This document shows, in pieces, positions 53,116 through 62,266 of a stretch of 62,266 nucleotides of DNA (within the stretch, counting starts at the first letter, position 1; every line of letters starts with the position of its first letter). Source of the DNA: Triparma columacea (lineage: Eukaryota; Sar; Bolidophyceae; Parmales; Triparmaceae). The position numbers and the translations under genes are program-made. The stretch covers positions 7,067-69,332 of the forward strand of contig BRYA01000179.1 in assembly GCA_030267965.1 (NCBI GenBank). Reading direction: 5' to 3'. The notes under the pieces are model-generated. The model saw nothing but the letters and a program-made list of their open reading frames with translations, did no database searches and had not been told where the DNA came from.

Positions 53116-55209
53116 TTACACAAAACTTGGAGACTTGGTACCCTTGAATTTTCCACTTTTGAGTGTATCCACAAGGGCCTTATTGAATGGTACAAAGAAC
53201 TTTAGAAAGGCGAGCGACGAGTGACGTAAGTGCTCAGTTTTGTTGTGCGCCCCTTGCCTCTTTTTTTTCTCACCTCCTGAACTTTCTTTTTCAAGTCCGC
53301 CGGCATCTCCAGCCCCTTCCCGTCCAGTCTCCATCCCGTGATCAGCTGGAACTTAGGGAAAGCTTCGTTGAATACTCTTTCAATATCCTCGTTGTTCCCC
53401 GCCATATCGTACGTGAATGGTTTGACGCCTACGAATTCGTGTATCTCGTCCATGACTTTGCTCGGGTTATCCTTGAACTCCTCATCGTCGACGATGTAGA
53501 CTTTATCCTCCTCTATACCGCCCTCTATGCACCGCCTTATCTGGGGAGCGAACATGCTCCTGTATACAAAGTGCCTCTGGATGCCCTTGAGCGGGCTCGC
53601 GTAGCACAGCTTCACGAGTTTCGTAAGTTGCTCAGTAGACGCCTTGCTAATGTCAACCACCCCGTCCTCCGTTAGCAGGTCCGGCACGGTATCTCGGTTC
53701 GTCTCCAAGCACTCGTTCCACTCCGCGATGTCGTCCTCGAACGCCTCCTCCGGTTCCTTGAGTCGTTCTAGGAACTTCGGTCCTAGGCACCCCACCCTGA
53801 ACGCCGTTCCCCCCGGTACCTTGTCAGCTAGCAGGTCCTCGACGTCGTCCTCCTCCGTGACGTCCCTCATGGCGACGGTGTCGAGAGCAGCGGTGAAGCC
53901 CTCGTCGGAGGAGGACTTGTTGGCGACCCAGCACTCCTTGGACTTCTGAATCGCACCGACCTTGTCGCTCTTTACCCTGAACTTGTTTATCAGCCTCCAG
54001 AGCTCCGCCTCTAGCTTCTTGAACCGCGCAGAGTTTTCAGTAGAAGTGATGTCGGGGTGGACGCAGGCCAGGAATCCGGACTTGCGCTTTTTCTTGTCCG
54101 TAGCCATGACTGTGCTTAGCATGTACGTCGAGAAGCAGGTCAGCAGGTTGTCCGAGTGTTTCTGTATGTCTGAGAGGAAGGCGTCCTGGTCGTCCAGCCT
54201 TCTCATCTGCATCTTGTACTCGCTCCAGGCCCGGTCGGTGGGGTCGCGGAGCATTAGGATCAGTCTGTAGTCGTTGTCGGGGGTGTCGAGAGATTCAGCT
54301 ATCCGCGAACAAGCGACGTCGGAACTAGCGTAGAAAGGGGTGGCCTCGGCACGCACACCGGAGTCTATATAAGTCTGCTCGTTCACCGAGATTGTAACAC
54401 TATTATCTTTACCGGCGGTGTGGCTGGATACCTGAGCGACGAGCGAAGCGAGTTGCGAAGCGTTATGTGATGAGTTGCGAAGCGTTATGTGATGAGTTGA
54501 GAAGCGTTATCCTGAGATCCTCCTACTCCGCTGCGATCCTCCTCCTCCTCCTCCTCCTCCTCAACTTCCGCACCCTTCTGTACCTCGGCAAAGCTCGTCG
54601 CCCAAGTCTCACCTCCTCAAGGCCGCCGGCTGGCCAGTATTTTTTGTAGGATTGAAGGCCCTTGGTGTACTTTTTCTTCATGTCAAAGTAATGCACCTCC
54701 TTGACTTTGCTGAAGGATATTTCCGGGTGAGAGCCCAGGTAAGTGGACATTACTGAAGTCCCACATTTCTGGAATCCTGCGACAATCAGTGTCGTCAATT
54801 TGTTTGGGGTCTCTTGTGAGAGTGAGGATGAGGGTGAGGATGAGGATGAGGGTGAGGATGAGTCCTCTATTAGTTCTTCCTGTTCCTCTATTTGTTCTTC
54901 ATCTATTTGTTCTTCATCTATCTGTTGTTCGTCTATTTGTTGTTCATAATCTTCATTCTGGACATACTTTTGAATGTATTTGAGTAAAGATTGTACGTGT
55001 GAAATGGGTTCATTGGTGGGGTCATTGTCCTTTTTGTTTATGGAGTCTATTTTATTTCCATTTACGCCACCATTATCTATATTAGTATTACTAACACTAC
55101 TATTAACACTATATGATGCACTATATGATGTTGATATATAAATAGTAGTTATAACAAACAGTAAAAATAGGGATATTAAAACTGAAAGGCTTTGTCGTTG
55201 TCTCATCAT
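53116..55209 (-). CDS. Golgi-type sulfotransferase, type II membrane protein
   Basis: Exons 55209-54613, 54431-53274 and 53199-53116 join in phase 0 to 612 residues. A signal anchor lies at about 9-27 (SVLISLFLLFVITTIYIST). A stem of about 110 residues follows, Gln/Glu/Asp-rich with DEQQIDEEQIDEEQ repeats. Residues 145-175 carry the 5' PAPS loop (LIVAGFQKCGTSVMSTYLGS) and residues 235-260 the 3' phosphate loop (LILMLRDPTDRAWSEYKMQM). The third exon restores the usual ending: FFVPFNKALVDTLKSGKF. It transfers sulfate from PAPS to a glycan or protein in the Golgi. Intervening sequence of 250 residues is longer than in heparan sulfotransferases. The acceptor is unknown. Confidence 0.9.
54433..54505. 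repeat. 22-bp tandem repeat in the sulfotransferase intron
   Basis: The plus-strand unit gagttgcgaagcgttatgtgat occurs twice, followed by a third shortened unit (gagttgagaagcgttat). It starts directly next to the acceptor of exon 2. The core gcgaagcg matches elements in other introns. Confidence 0.9.
54826..54960 (-). repeat. Short tandem repeats in the stem-coding region
   Basis: Repeats of gatgagggtgag (Ser/Pro run) and attcttcatctatttgtt-type units (Glu/Gln/Ile/Asp) code the low-complexity stem of the sulfotransferase. Confidence 0.85.
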
Positions 55210-55419
55210 ATCATATATATTCACAATAAGAGACAATACAGATGATCACAATAGATGATACAACAGATGAGAACAAATGAGAACAGATGAAGCGTCGAGA
55301 TGGCGTTCACTATGAGAGTAGAAAGTGTTGGTGGAGTAAAATAGGAATAAATGAGAGAAAAGCACAAAACACTGCAAAACACCCAAAAACTCCCCCAAAA
55401 ACACCCAAAAAAAGCAGAG

Positions 55420-55926
55420 ATGAATAATCTCATGTTATATACACCCATTCTACTCATTATCTACATTTCCATAACCCTTACAACAGCTTTCATACCTACA
55501 TTCAACAATAATCATATTTATAATACACAAAGATCAACAAAACAGCCAAATCATCCACATGTGTGGTCATCAACCAGAGTCTTGGGACTAAATTCACCTC
55601 AATGTGACGCCGCCGCTCATGACACCGATCATGTCGATACACCCTCCAAGGACACACCCTCCAAGGCCACAATAGTCTCCCCAGATATATCCCGTGTGAA
55701 ATTCGTAGGCTCCTTACTCTCCTCCCTAACCGCTTCCTTCACCCTCTCCGTCCTCCCCTCCCACGCCAAGGACACCTCCTCCGACAAGGGCACCAAGAGC
55801 GACCCCAAGTACACCTCTTGCGTCTCCGCATGTATGTACGACTGCACGAAACCAAAGGGGGAAGAACAGAAGGGGAGGGCAGAGTGCATACCAGAGTGTA
55901 AGAAGAAATGCGCGACCAGTAGGTGA
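55420..55926 (+). CDS. Plastid (probably thylakoid-lumen) Cys-rich protein, unknown function
   Basis: A single-exon frame of 168 residues with layered targeting. Residues 1-23 are a signal peptide (ILLIIYISITLTTA), with Phe-Ile-Pro at +1, the heterokont plastid signature. A Ser/Thr/Asn/His transit peptide follows. A second hydrophobic stretch (GSLLSSLTASFTLSVLPSHA, residues about 103-122) ends in an SHA cleavage site, as in lumen proteins. The mature part is about 46 residues with six Cys: YTSCVSACMYDCTKPKGEEQ and CIPECKKKC. The spacing CxxxCxxxC ... CxxxCxxxC is symmetrical and suggests disulfides or metal binding. Function is unknown. Confidence 0.78.
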   Translation: MNNLMLYTPILLIIYISITLTTAFIPTFNNNHIYNTQRSTKQPNHPHVWSSTRVLGLNSPQCDAAAHDTDHVDTPSKDTPSKATIVSPDISRVKFVGSLLSSLTASFTLSVLPSHAKDTSSDKGTKSDPKYTSCVSACMYDCTKPKGEEQKGRAECIPECKKKCATSR

Positions 55927-56241
55927 GAAAAAGGGGGAGGGGAGGGAAGGAGAAGAGAAGACGAGAGGGGCGGGGTAGGAGTGAAGGAGGAAATCTAGAG
56001 GAGCAAAGCAAAGTGCAAAATAATTCACACACAACCCCTTGGACAACCCTCAAATCCCTCAATCGCAGCGACCAACTTTTGCTCGGGACACCCAAGAAGG
56101 ATTAAGGCCGAAATATTCCGATCGATAGGGGATACATTTGACGTAACATGAGTGAACCCATTTATCACGCTTTGATTTTTTCAGATTTTCGTTATTATGC
56201 TCTCTCTTCCCTTCCTTCTCCCCCCCCCCCCCCCCCAAACC
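55927..56241. other. Convergent intergenic region
   Basis: A 315-bp spacer between convergent genes. It has a G/A-rich plus strand just after the first stop and a C16-type run at 56221-56236. No ORF is supported. Confidence 0.5.
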
Positions 56242-56916
56242 CTACGACTCCATTTTCATTTGTGTCCTCTGCAAGTGCACATTAATAACCTTCCCAACCT
56301 CCTCAAATGTCTGCTTCGTTTTCCTCCTCCCCTTCACCCCCAAAGGTTTCCCAGGGCTGCTTATATCGTCCCCGTTGAAGACGTAGAATTCCCTACCGTC
56401 CGCGTCTACGAAAGATGGTATAACGTTCCTCTGTATCAGGTCCTCTCTCTTGGGTCTAGTGTAAAGGTGGTTCTCTAATCTCCTCTGTACGTGCTTCTGC
56501 CTGTTCTCGTAGTTCTCAACCTCCCGAATCTCCCTCTCCCTCTGACTCTTGCTCTTCGTCCCCCCCTTCCTGACGATAAACCCTTCCCCCTTCTTAACCG
56601 TAGCCCTCAAGCTTTCGTTGAAAAGCTTCCTCTCCGTAGTCTGGTTCGTCGGGGTGCTCAATAGGATACCCTGCTTGTACACGTCGTAACGTGAGGGACG
56701 CTGCATTAAACGGAGGGTTAACTCGTCCTGCTTCCTCTTACGTTCAAGAATTGCGGCTCGACCGGGGGCAATTTGGGTGTTTGATGATGGGAGAATGTTG
56801 GATCTTATCAAATCAGACTTTAAGGGACGACGGGAGAGCTGGGACTCGAGAGTGTTGGCTCTCTGACGAGATATACGGGCTGTTGAGGATTGAGTGGGGC
56901 GGAGGAAGGACGCCAT
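56242..56916 (-). CDS. RPEL-repeat protein, probable actin binding
   Basis: A single-exon frame of 224 residues from ATG at 56916 (MASFLRPTQSSTARISRQ). Three RPEL motifs are clear: LESQLSRRPLKSDLIRSNIL (about 24-43), LTLRLMQRPSRYDVYKQGIL (about 66-85) and LENHLYTRPKREDLIQRNVI (about 150-170). Each has the Arg-Pro, Leu/Val and Asn-Ile-Leu-type positions that bind G-actin. The rest is basic, without SAP or phosphatase-binding domains of animal MRTF or Phactr. It may sense or buffer actin monomer. An upstream frame to 56976 has no ATG. Confidence 0.85.
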   Translation of the reverse strand: MASFLRPTQSSTARISRQRANTLESQLSRRPLKSDLIRSNILPSSNTQIAPGRAAILERKRKQDELTLRLMQRPSRYDVYKQGILLSTPTNQTTERKLFNESLRATVKKGEGFIVRKGGTKSKSQREREIREVENYENRQKHVQRRLENHLYTRPKREDLIQRNVIPSFVDADGREFYVFNGDDISSPGKPLGVKGRRKTKQTFEEVGKVINVHLQRTQMKMES

Positions 56917-57243
56917 TGTTTCTTTTTTTGAGTAATATCCAAAAGAACTGCCCCCACCCAGGAACTCCGGGAACAAATGGGCCCAAATGTCACGATCGGA
57001 GTGACTGAATACACAAAGGTGAGCATTTTGATCCCAGAAGACTCATTCGGTCAGCAACCTCATACGAGGACGGAAGCTTGGGTTTCCAAACGGGCCAACG
57101 ACGTAATCTCAAAAATCAAAGTTCCCTCGTCAATATTCCTTAACATTAACGCCAAAACTCTTCACAACCCCAACCGCCAACCATTTCCCTCGTTCCATCT
57201 GTCCTCCCTCCCTGCTCCAATATCTCTTTCGCTAACGCCCCGC
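56917..57243. other. Intergenic region
   Basis: This 327-bp spacer holds the RPEL promoter and NCKX 3' flank. A plus-strand frame with ATG at 56977 (MGPNVTIGVTEYTK, then a GTGAGC) looks like a first exon, but its continuation runs antisense into NCKX coding sequence. I do not call it. Confidence 0.4.
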
Positions 57244-59396
57244 TCATGCGTACTCCTTGATGAGTTCCTGCACAACAAACATGAAATACATGAAGAAGTA
57301 GAAGTAGCCCATGTTCTTTGTCATCTTCCAGCCGGCGAAGTGGACCGACCCGACGACGATGACGAGCATACCCACGAGAATGCCGATGCTCAAGACCACC
57401 CCGTCAGCGCCGACACTTACTACTCTCTCCTTCCCGTCTTTGATGGAGTAGTAGATTGAGTAGCAAAGCCAGGGGAAGGGAAGGCCAACCAGGACGTCGA
57501 AGATGTTAGAACCGATGGAGGAGCTGACGGCCATGTCCCCATGGCCCTGCTTGGCGACAATGACCGAGGACAGGAGGTCAGGGACGGAGGTCCCGGCAGC
57601 GAGGAAGGTCAGACCCATGATGAAGATGGGGATCCCAAATGTATTTCCAATAATTGTGGCCCACCCGACCATGAAGTAGGAGAAGACCCCGATCCAAATG
57701 ATCGAAACGAGAAAGGAGACGTAGCAGTACTTCGCTAGCCCTACGACCCTCACGTCGGGGATGGTGTATTTCATGAGGGCAGCAAGGGGCAAACTGAAAA
57801 GCCAGTTGACCATGTTCATAGGGGAGCTACCACTGGGGAAGGCGAGGCTCAGCCCCTCGGAGCTCTCACTCTGTTCGGCGTTCTGGGCGTCCTTGAGCTC
57901 CTTGAGGTGGCTGCCCATGTAGTAGGAGGAAAAGTCCTGGAAGGTGACGTGCTTGGAGGCGTCGTCTTGGGTCATGTCTTTTACGGCCTGCTGGACCTCC
58001 TCGTCGTCGGGGCCGACGCCGTTCAATTGGCAGAGGGCCTTGGAGATCTCGTCCTTGCAGAGGGACCCGCTCTTGTCAATGTCGAAGTGGTGGAAGACCT
58101 CCTGTATGTCTTTGTTAAGCCTCTGCTCACTCTTAAGGTACCAGGCGGTGAACTCAGGGAAGGAGATCTCACCGCTCTGATCTTCGTCGATCTCCTTCAT
58201 CACAATGTCAACTTCGTCAGGGGAGACCTTATCGCCCGAAACTTCACTGAGAAGGTCCCCAAGCTCGCCAATCTCAATCGTCCCAGAGTCGTCTGTGTCG
58301 ATCTTCTTGAAAGTCTCTTCAACATCACCGGCGATCTGAGTCACAATCGAAGTTCCAGCCGTGTTGGCGAGGGAAGAGCTTTTGCCGTTCATGAAGGAGT
58401 AAAGTCCCGCACGGAATCCGGTGGGCTTATTTATGGACACAGAATCGACGTCCGACACCTCCTGCATCGCGAGGGCAACGCTGACGGAATCCTTCTTCAT
58501 AACATTGACGAGAATCCACTTGTAGAGCTGCACATTGTAGGCCATGAGTACGACGTAGCCAAAGTACAGCAAGAACAGGATGGTGGCCTCTAACCATGTG
58601 ATCTTTTCGTCACTCATGAAAACGGCGAGGATAACCAGCACCGTTGCGTAGTACGAGCAGTCGCGGGCAAGGGGCCACCAGTTCAGGCTCAGGACCTTGC
58701 TCGAGGCCACAGCACAAACCCCTATGACGAACATGACGTTGAAAACGGCAGAGCCGACGATGGTACCGAAACCAACCTCAGACTCTTGGAAAGTTCCAAC
58801 GAGGGAGGTAAAGAGCTCGGGGGCGGAACCGCCGGCCGCCATGAGGGTGGCCCCGGCGATATCGTTTGTCAGATTCAATCTATCAGAGATAACCTCCAAG
58901 GCAGGGACAAAGAACTGGGGGTTGAGGGGAGGGTGGGTTAGGCGGGGATGGTAGTAGGGGTAGGTTGGGGCGAGAGAGGGGGAACTTACCTCATCGCAGA
59001 CAATTGCAAGTCCGACAAACATCCAAACAACTCCCTGGGGAGGAGAGGGGGAGTAGGGGAGGGGGGCAGGACATGGTGAGAAGAGGGAGACAACACGTAG
59101 ACTAAACGCAGGGGCCAGACCCGACCCAGCTGCCAGCACGCCAGCACGCCAGCACGCCAGCACGCCACCACACTCACCAGGATGTAAACAATAACTGCAG
59201 CCCCTGCAGAACCCTCAATGAATATGCCCAGACTCCTCCCAGACTCCCCATCCACAGCAGCATCTACGGCAGTACGGGTATAGGCGTTGTAGACGGCATA
59301 CGACCCGACCAACCCGATCAAAGCAGCACTCTTGAAGAGAAGCTTGGTTCCAGGAGAAGCCCGCCGGGTCCTCTTATCAAAGCAAATTAGAGCCAT
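57244..59396 (-). CDS. K+-dependent Na+/Ca2+ exchanger (NCKX/SLC24) with EF-hands in the cytosolic loop
   Basis: Exons 59396-59178, 59034-58990 (45 bp) and 58914-57244 join in phase 0 to 644 residues. The alpha-1 repeat is ATLMAAGGSAPELFTSLVGT; alpha-2 is LTFLAAGTSVPDLLSSVIVA followed by SSSIGSNIFDVLVGLPFPWL. Both keep the Ca2+/Na+-binding acidic residues. Helices lie at both ends, with the usual FFVPALEVIS segment. The central loop (about 255-405) has EF-hand loops DTDDSGTIEIGE, DEDQSGEISFPE and DIDKSGSLCKDE, plus a weaker fourth (DDASKHVTFQDF). The protein should extrude Ca2+ using Na+ and K+ gradients, with Ca2+ feedback by the EF-hands. A tandem 9-bp repeat lies in the first intron. Confidence 0.92.
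59132..59170. repeat. 9-bp tandem repeat (agcacgcca) in NCKX intron 1
   Basis: Four perfect or nearly perfect 9-bp units occur within the short intron, just below the donor of exon 1. Confidence 0.9.
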
Positions 59397-59624
59397 ACTT
59401 CCGCTTTGGGCGTTATAACACAAGTGACGGGATGTACAGGGGGAGAATAAGTCCGATCAAAACAAAAATAAGTTCAATATGCGTATACAATCGATAAGAC
59501 AACTTTGACAGTTCGGGCAGCAGTTCCACAGTTCCACCAAAAATTGAGAAATCCAAGTTCACCCAAAAAAAGAATTCATCCAGTAAATCCGAAATCCTTC
59601 CTTTGTTCTGTTGCGTGATTCCAG

Positions 59625-62266
59625 ATGAAGTTGATGCGCCTAGTCTTGTCCGATAGCGGATCCCAACAAGGTAACTCATCTATCTTTGCAGGAAAAATCA
59701 GGGATCCTCAGCACTGCAGCCGAGTGAAAGTGTATCATATTTGCCTAATCTTTTGGACCTGCTTAGTCCTAGTCGGAGGGAGGTCATTGGCTGAGGTGAA
59801 TGTGGGCGATATGGACGGACTGTTCAACACGGTCAGTAATTATAAGTCTTGGGCTAACAACACTATTAACTCCACCAAGGCATTTGGATTGTTCGCCTCC
59901 CTTATTGTCAGGGTGGGCTGTTTCGCCCTTCTGAAGATAGGATCGAAGATTGAGCCAACTAGAAGATCGGTGGCCAAGAGAGTTGGGAAACTTGGTAGGC
60001 TCTGCAAGTGCCTGCTAGGACTCAGCGTTTTGGTCAGTCTCGTTGCTTCCGAGGAAGTTAGCGGGGGGATAAGCGTGGCTGAGGAGGGGAGGAAGTTGGC
60101 AGTTACGCTTAGCGGGAGCAACACTGGACAGTGCACAGTGAACGGGAACTGCTTCAGTTCGTTGAACTATGGGGATGATGAGAGGTGCACGTTCACTATG
60201 GGCAACGGTGGGGTGTTGAATGTCGTCTCGTTCAACATCTATAGCCGATACGATTACTTGACCGTTGATGGTGTCCAGTATTGGGAGAATGGACCTCAGG
60301 GTGTGTCCGTATCTGCTGGACAAGACATTACCTGGTATTCGTCTGGGTCATACACTGATACAGGGTTTGAGATTTGTGTTGGTGACCCCTGTGTTGCCAG
60401 CAGCACTCCCTCTGATGATGGGTCTGATGGAAACTTCTACTGCATCAATGGGGGAGATGTTGGTGGTTGGTGGAATGGGGATGGCTCATCTTGCACCTGC
60501 ACTTCCTGCAACACTGGCCTCGGTGGTCCAAACTGCGCTATCTGTGCAACAGGCTATAGTGGATCACCTCCTGATGATTGCTCTCCTGATCCTTGTCTAG
60601 CCACATCAACCTCTACTGACGATGGGTCTGACGGTAACTTCTACTGCATCAATGGGGGGGACATTGGCGGGACTACTGGCTCCTGCACCTGCACTTGCAA
60701 CACTGGGTATGCAGGAGATAGTTGCCAAGTCACAATTGTGGATGGGATGGATGAGCTGTTCAACACAATTGGCAACTATGACTCTTTCACAGTCGGAGGG
60801 AGGTCATTAGCTGAGGTGAATGTGGTCGATATGAACGGGCTATTCAACACGGTCAGTAATTATGCAGGCTCCGGTTATAACACTGGCAACTCCATCATGG
60901 CGAATGGTGACACTACGATTCTAGCTGCTGGGCCGTATAAATGCTCAGAGGGGACTTGTGCAAATAGTGATAACATGCTGTACACAGATGACTTGAATGG
61001 AGAGATCAAGTGTGTGGAGGACAACGCAAGCTGTGTGTTGGATGGAGAGAATGCAAGAAGAGGGATGTATGTGGAAGGACCTTGGAGTGGTACATTTATT
61101 CTCCGAGCTCTCACCTTCGACAAGGGATATGCTAATTATGGTGGAGGGGTTTTCATTAGGAGTGGTGCCATTGTGGACTTGGAGCTCTGCGTCTTCTCGA
61201 ACAATAGAGCTTCAGCTAGTTGGGGTGGAGGTGGAGCAATTTATGTTAGTGATAGTGGAACTACTGTTAATGCCTACGGAACACGCTTCAATGGAAACAC
61301 AGCAGGGTTTGGAAATGGTGATGATATTTACAGGCTTGATGGAACCATCACCATCCACAATACGTGCCCTTCTCCCTACTCCTCCAACACTCCAATCCAA
61401 GGTAAGACGAGAATGAGGATTGTGTAGTCTGTAGAACCATTCCTAACCCCACAACTCATTTTACGTTACCGCTGCACCAATTCCTATTCCTGCCTCCTTG
61501 CATAGGATCCGCTCTGGACTTTGCTGGTGCTGTCGATGGCTCCTCATACTCTTTCAACTGTGTCTTCTACCACTGCGACGCTGGCTTCTCCAACCCAACC
61601 GCCGGCTTATTAACCACCGACTGCGAAGAGTGTGTTGCAGGAAAGTTCTCATCTGCTGGTTCTGGCACTTGTTCTGATTGCCCCCAAGGTAAGCTCCCCG
61701 CTTCTCTCCATTCCCTTCCTTTGACCACAATCTAACTCAATCATATGCAGGCAAGTACAGCACCGCCCGATCCGACACTTGCGCAGACTGCCCTACCGGA
61801 ACTTACGCCGAGACAAACTCCACCGTCACCTGCACTGACTGCTCCGAAGGCAAGTACCTCCCCACTCCCGGTTCCTTCTCCCAATACGACTGCATGAACT
61901 GCGACCCTGGAAAATACGGTCCTTCCCCAGGTCTTTCAGAGTGTCCAAACTGTCCCAAGGGAACCTACTCCCCCTCAATGGCTACTGATTGTACTGACTG
62001 CCCCCCAGGATGGTTCGCCTCTTCTACCATGTCTTCGGCTTGTGCGAAGTGTCCCATCGGTGAATACGCAAATGAGCCGAAAAGCGAGGTGAGAATGAAG
62101 GGAGAGTAAGGACCACAAGACTTGCGTGTTCATAGCTGAGAGCTCACCAACCCCCCCTCCACTCACCGCAGACCTGCAAGACTTGCGACACTGGAACCTA
62201 CAATCTAGTTGAAGGTTCCTTTGGCTGCGACAAGTGCGCTGGTGGAGAGAAGCTCGTGGTCGACGG
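59625..62266 (+). CDS. Large modular extracellular protein, partial (right end open)
   Basis: Exons 59625-61401, 61506-61688, 61751-62088 and 62172-62266+ join in phase (1, 1, 0), giving about 797 residues so far. ATG at 59625 is the first in frame; a better signal peptide (LCKCLLGLSVLVSLVASEEV) starts about 130 residues in, so the true start may be internal or upstream. Next come a CUB-like domain (CTFTMGNGGVLNVVSFNIYS, DTGFEICV), two EGF-like modules (SDGNFYCINGGDVGG), and a right-handed beta-helix-like part (NNRASASWGGGGAIYVSDSG). Then come Cys repeats of the ephrin-receptor-like type (CPTGTYAETNST, CPKGTYSPSMATDC). It is probably a large surface or secreted protein, possibly with a transmembrane/kinase end outside the window. 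Confidence 0.8.
59771..59843 (+). repeat. Direct repeat copy 1 (73 bp)
   Basis: This copy codes GGRSLAEVNVGDMDGLFNTV. It is about 93 percent identical by eye to 60791-60863. Confidence 0.95.
60791..60863 (+). repeat. Direct repeat copy 2 (73 bp)
   Basis: This copy codes GGRSLAEVNVVDMNGLFNTV and lies exactly 1020 bp downstream of copy 1, in the same frame. A weaker third relative (MDELFNTIGNYDSF) lies just upstream at about 60750. Confidence 0.95.

Noticed and set aside
56977..57459. Plus-strand frame MGPNVTIGVTEYTK with a donor-like GTGAGC
   Set aside because: It looks protein-like at first, but continues antisense into the NCKX C-terminus and no second exon is found.
1..62266. tRNA, rRNA, snRNA, CRISPR arrays, transposases or insertion sequences
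   Set aside because: By eye I found no cloverleaf with a T-loop consensus, no rRNA or U6-like block, no spaced direct-repeat array and no transposase or reverse-transcriptase motif. A dedicated RNA search could still find small RNAs.

Overview
The window is nuclear DNA from a photosynthetic stramenopile (heterokont alga), taken from a draft assembly (66 N at 28386-28451). Three observations support this. Most genes carry short GT-AG introns (about 60-260 bp, mostly with GTGAG or GTAAG donors). Two proteins have the heterokont plastid presequence with Phe right after the signal-peptide cleavage site. A secreted protein with Lys-cluster, Pro/Thr/Ser-repeat and Cys-rich blocks resembles silica cell-wall proteins. 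A small silicifying ochrophyte (Parmales/Bolidophyceae type) fits best, but that rank is inferred.

Gene density is high, with about 32 protein genes on both strands and typical spacing of 50-900 bp. I rebuilt most gene models by joining open frames through in-phase splice sites, so several proteins are longer than any single open frame. 1-9 kb: a partial unknown gene, an AAAP amino-acid transporter, centrin, Elongator subunit ELP3, and a tandem TB2/DP1-like membrane protein. 9-22 kb: a zinc-finger/non-canonical poly(A) polymerase fusion, GPI2/PIG-C, an ankyrin-MYND protein, the silaffin-like wall protein, and NOP14 with a Tudor-like insert. 22-31 kb: ISY1, an exostosin-type glycosyltransferase, a coiled-coil gene with two near-identical introns, the assembly gap, and two small novel genes, one with a homopolymer frameshift. 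31-46 kb: a plastid SAP/STI1 protein, a PX-BAR sorting nexin, a novel secreted protein, a mitochondrial carrier, two small unknown genes, WDR33/FY with a C-terminal KH domain, a membrane protein, an AT-rich island, a bestrophin-like channel, and a SET protein. 46-62 kb: an EML microtubule protein ending in SH3, a coiled-coil protein, a Golgi-type sulfotransferase, a thylakoid-lumen-type Cys protein, an RPEL actin-binding protein, an EF-hand NCKX exchanger, and a large modular extracellular protein running off the right end.

There is no operon-like logic. Housekeeping genes for RNA processing, translation, trafficking and cytoskeleton are interleaved with lineage-specific secreted and plastid proteins. 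The most interesting points are the duplicated introner-like introns (26511-26796), the silaffin-like protein (16290-18299), and several unusual domain fusions. I saw no tRNA, rRNA, CRISPR array, transposase or virus-like gene.
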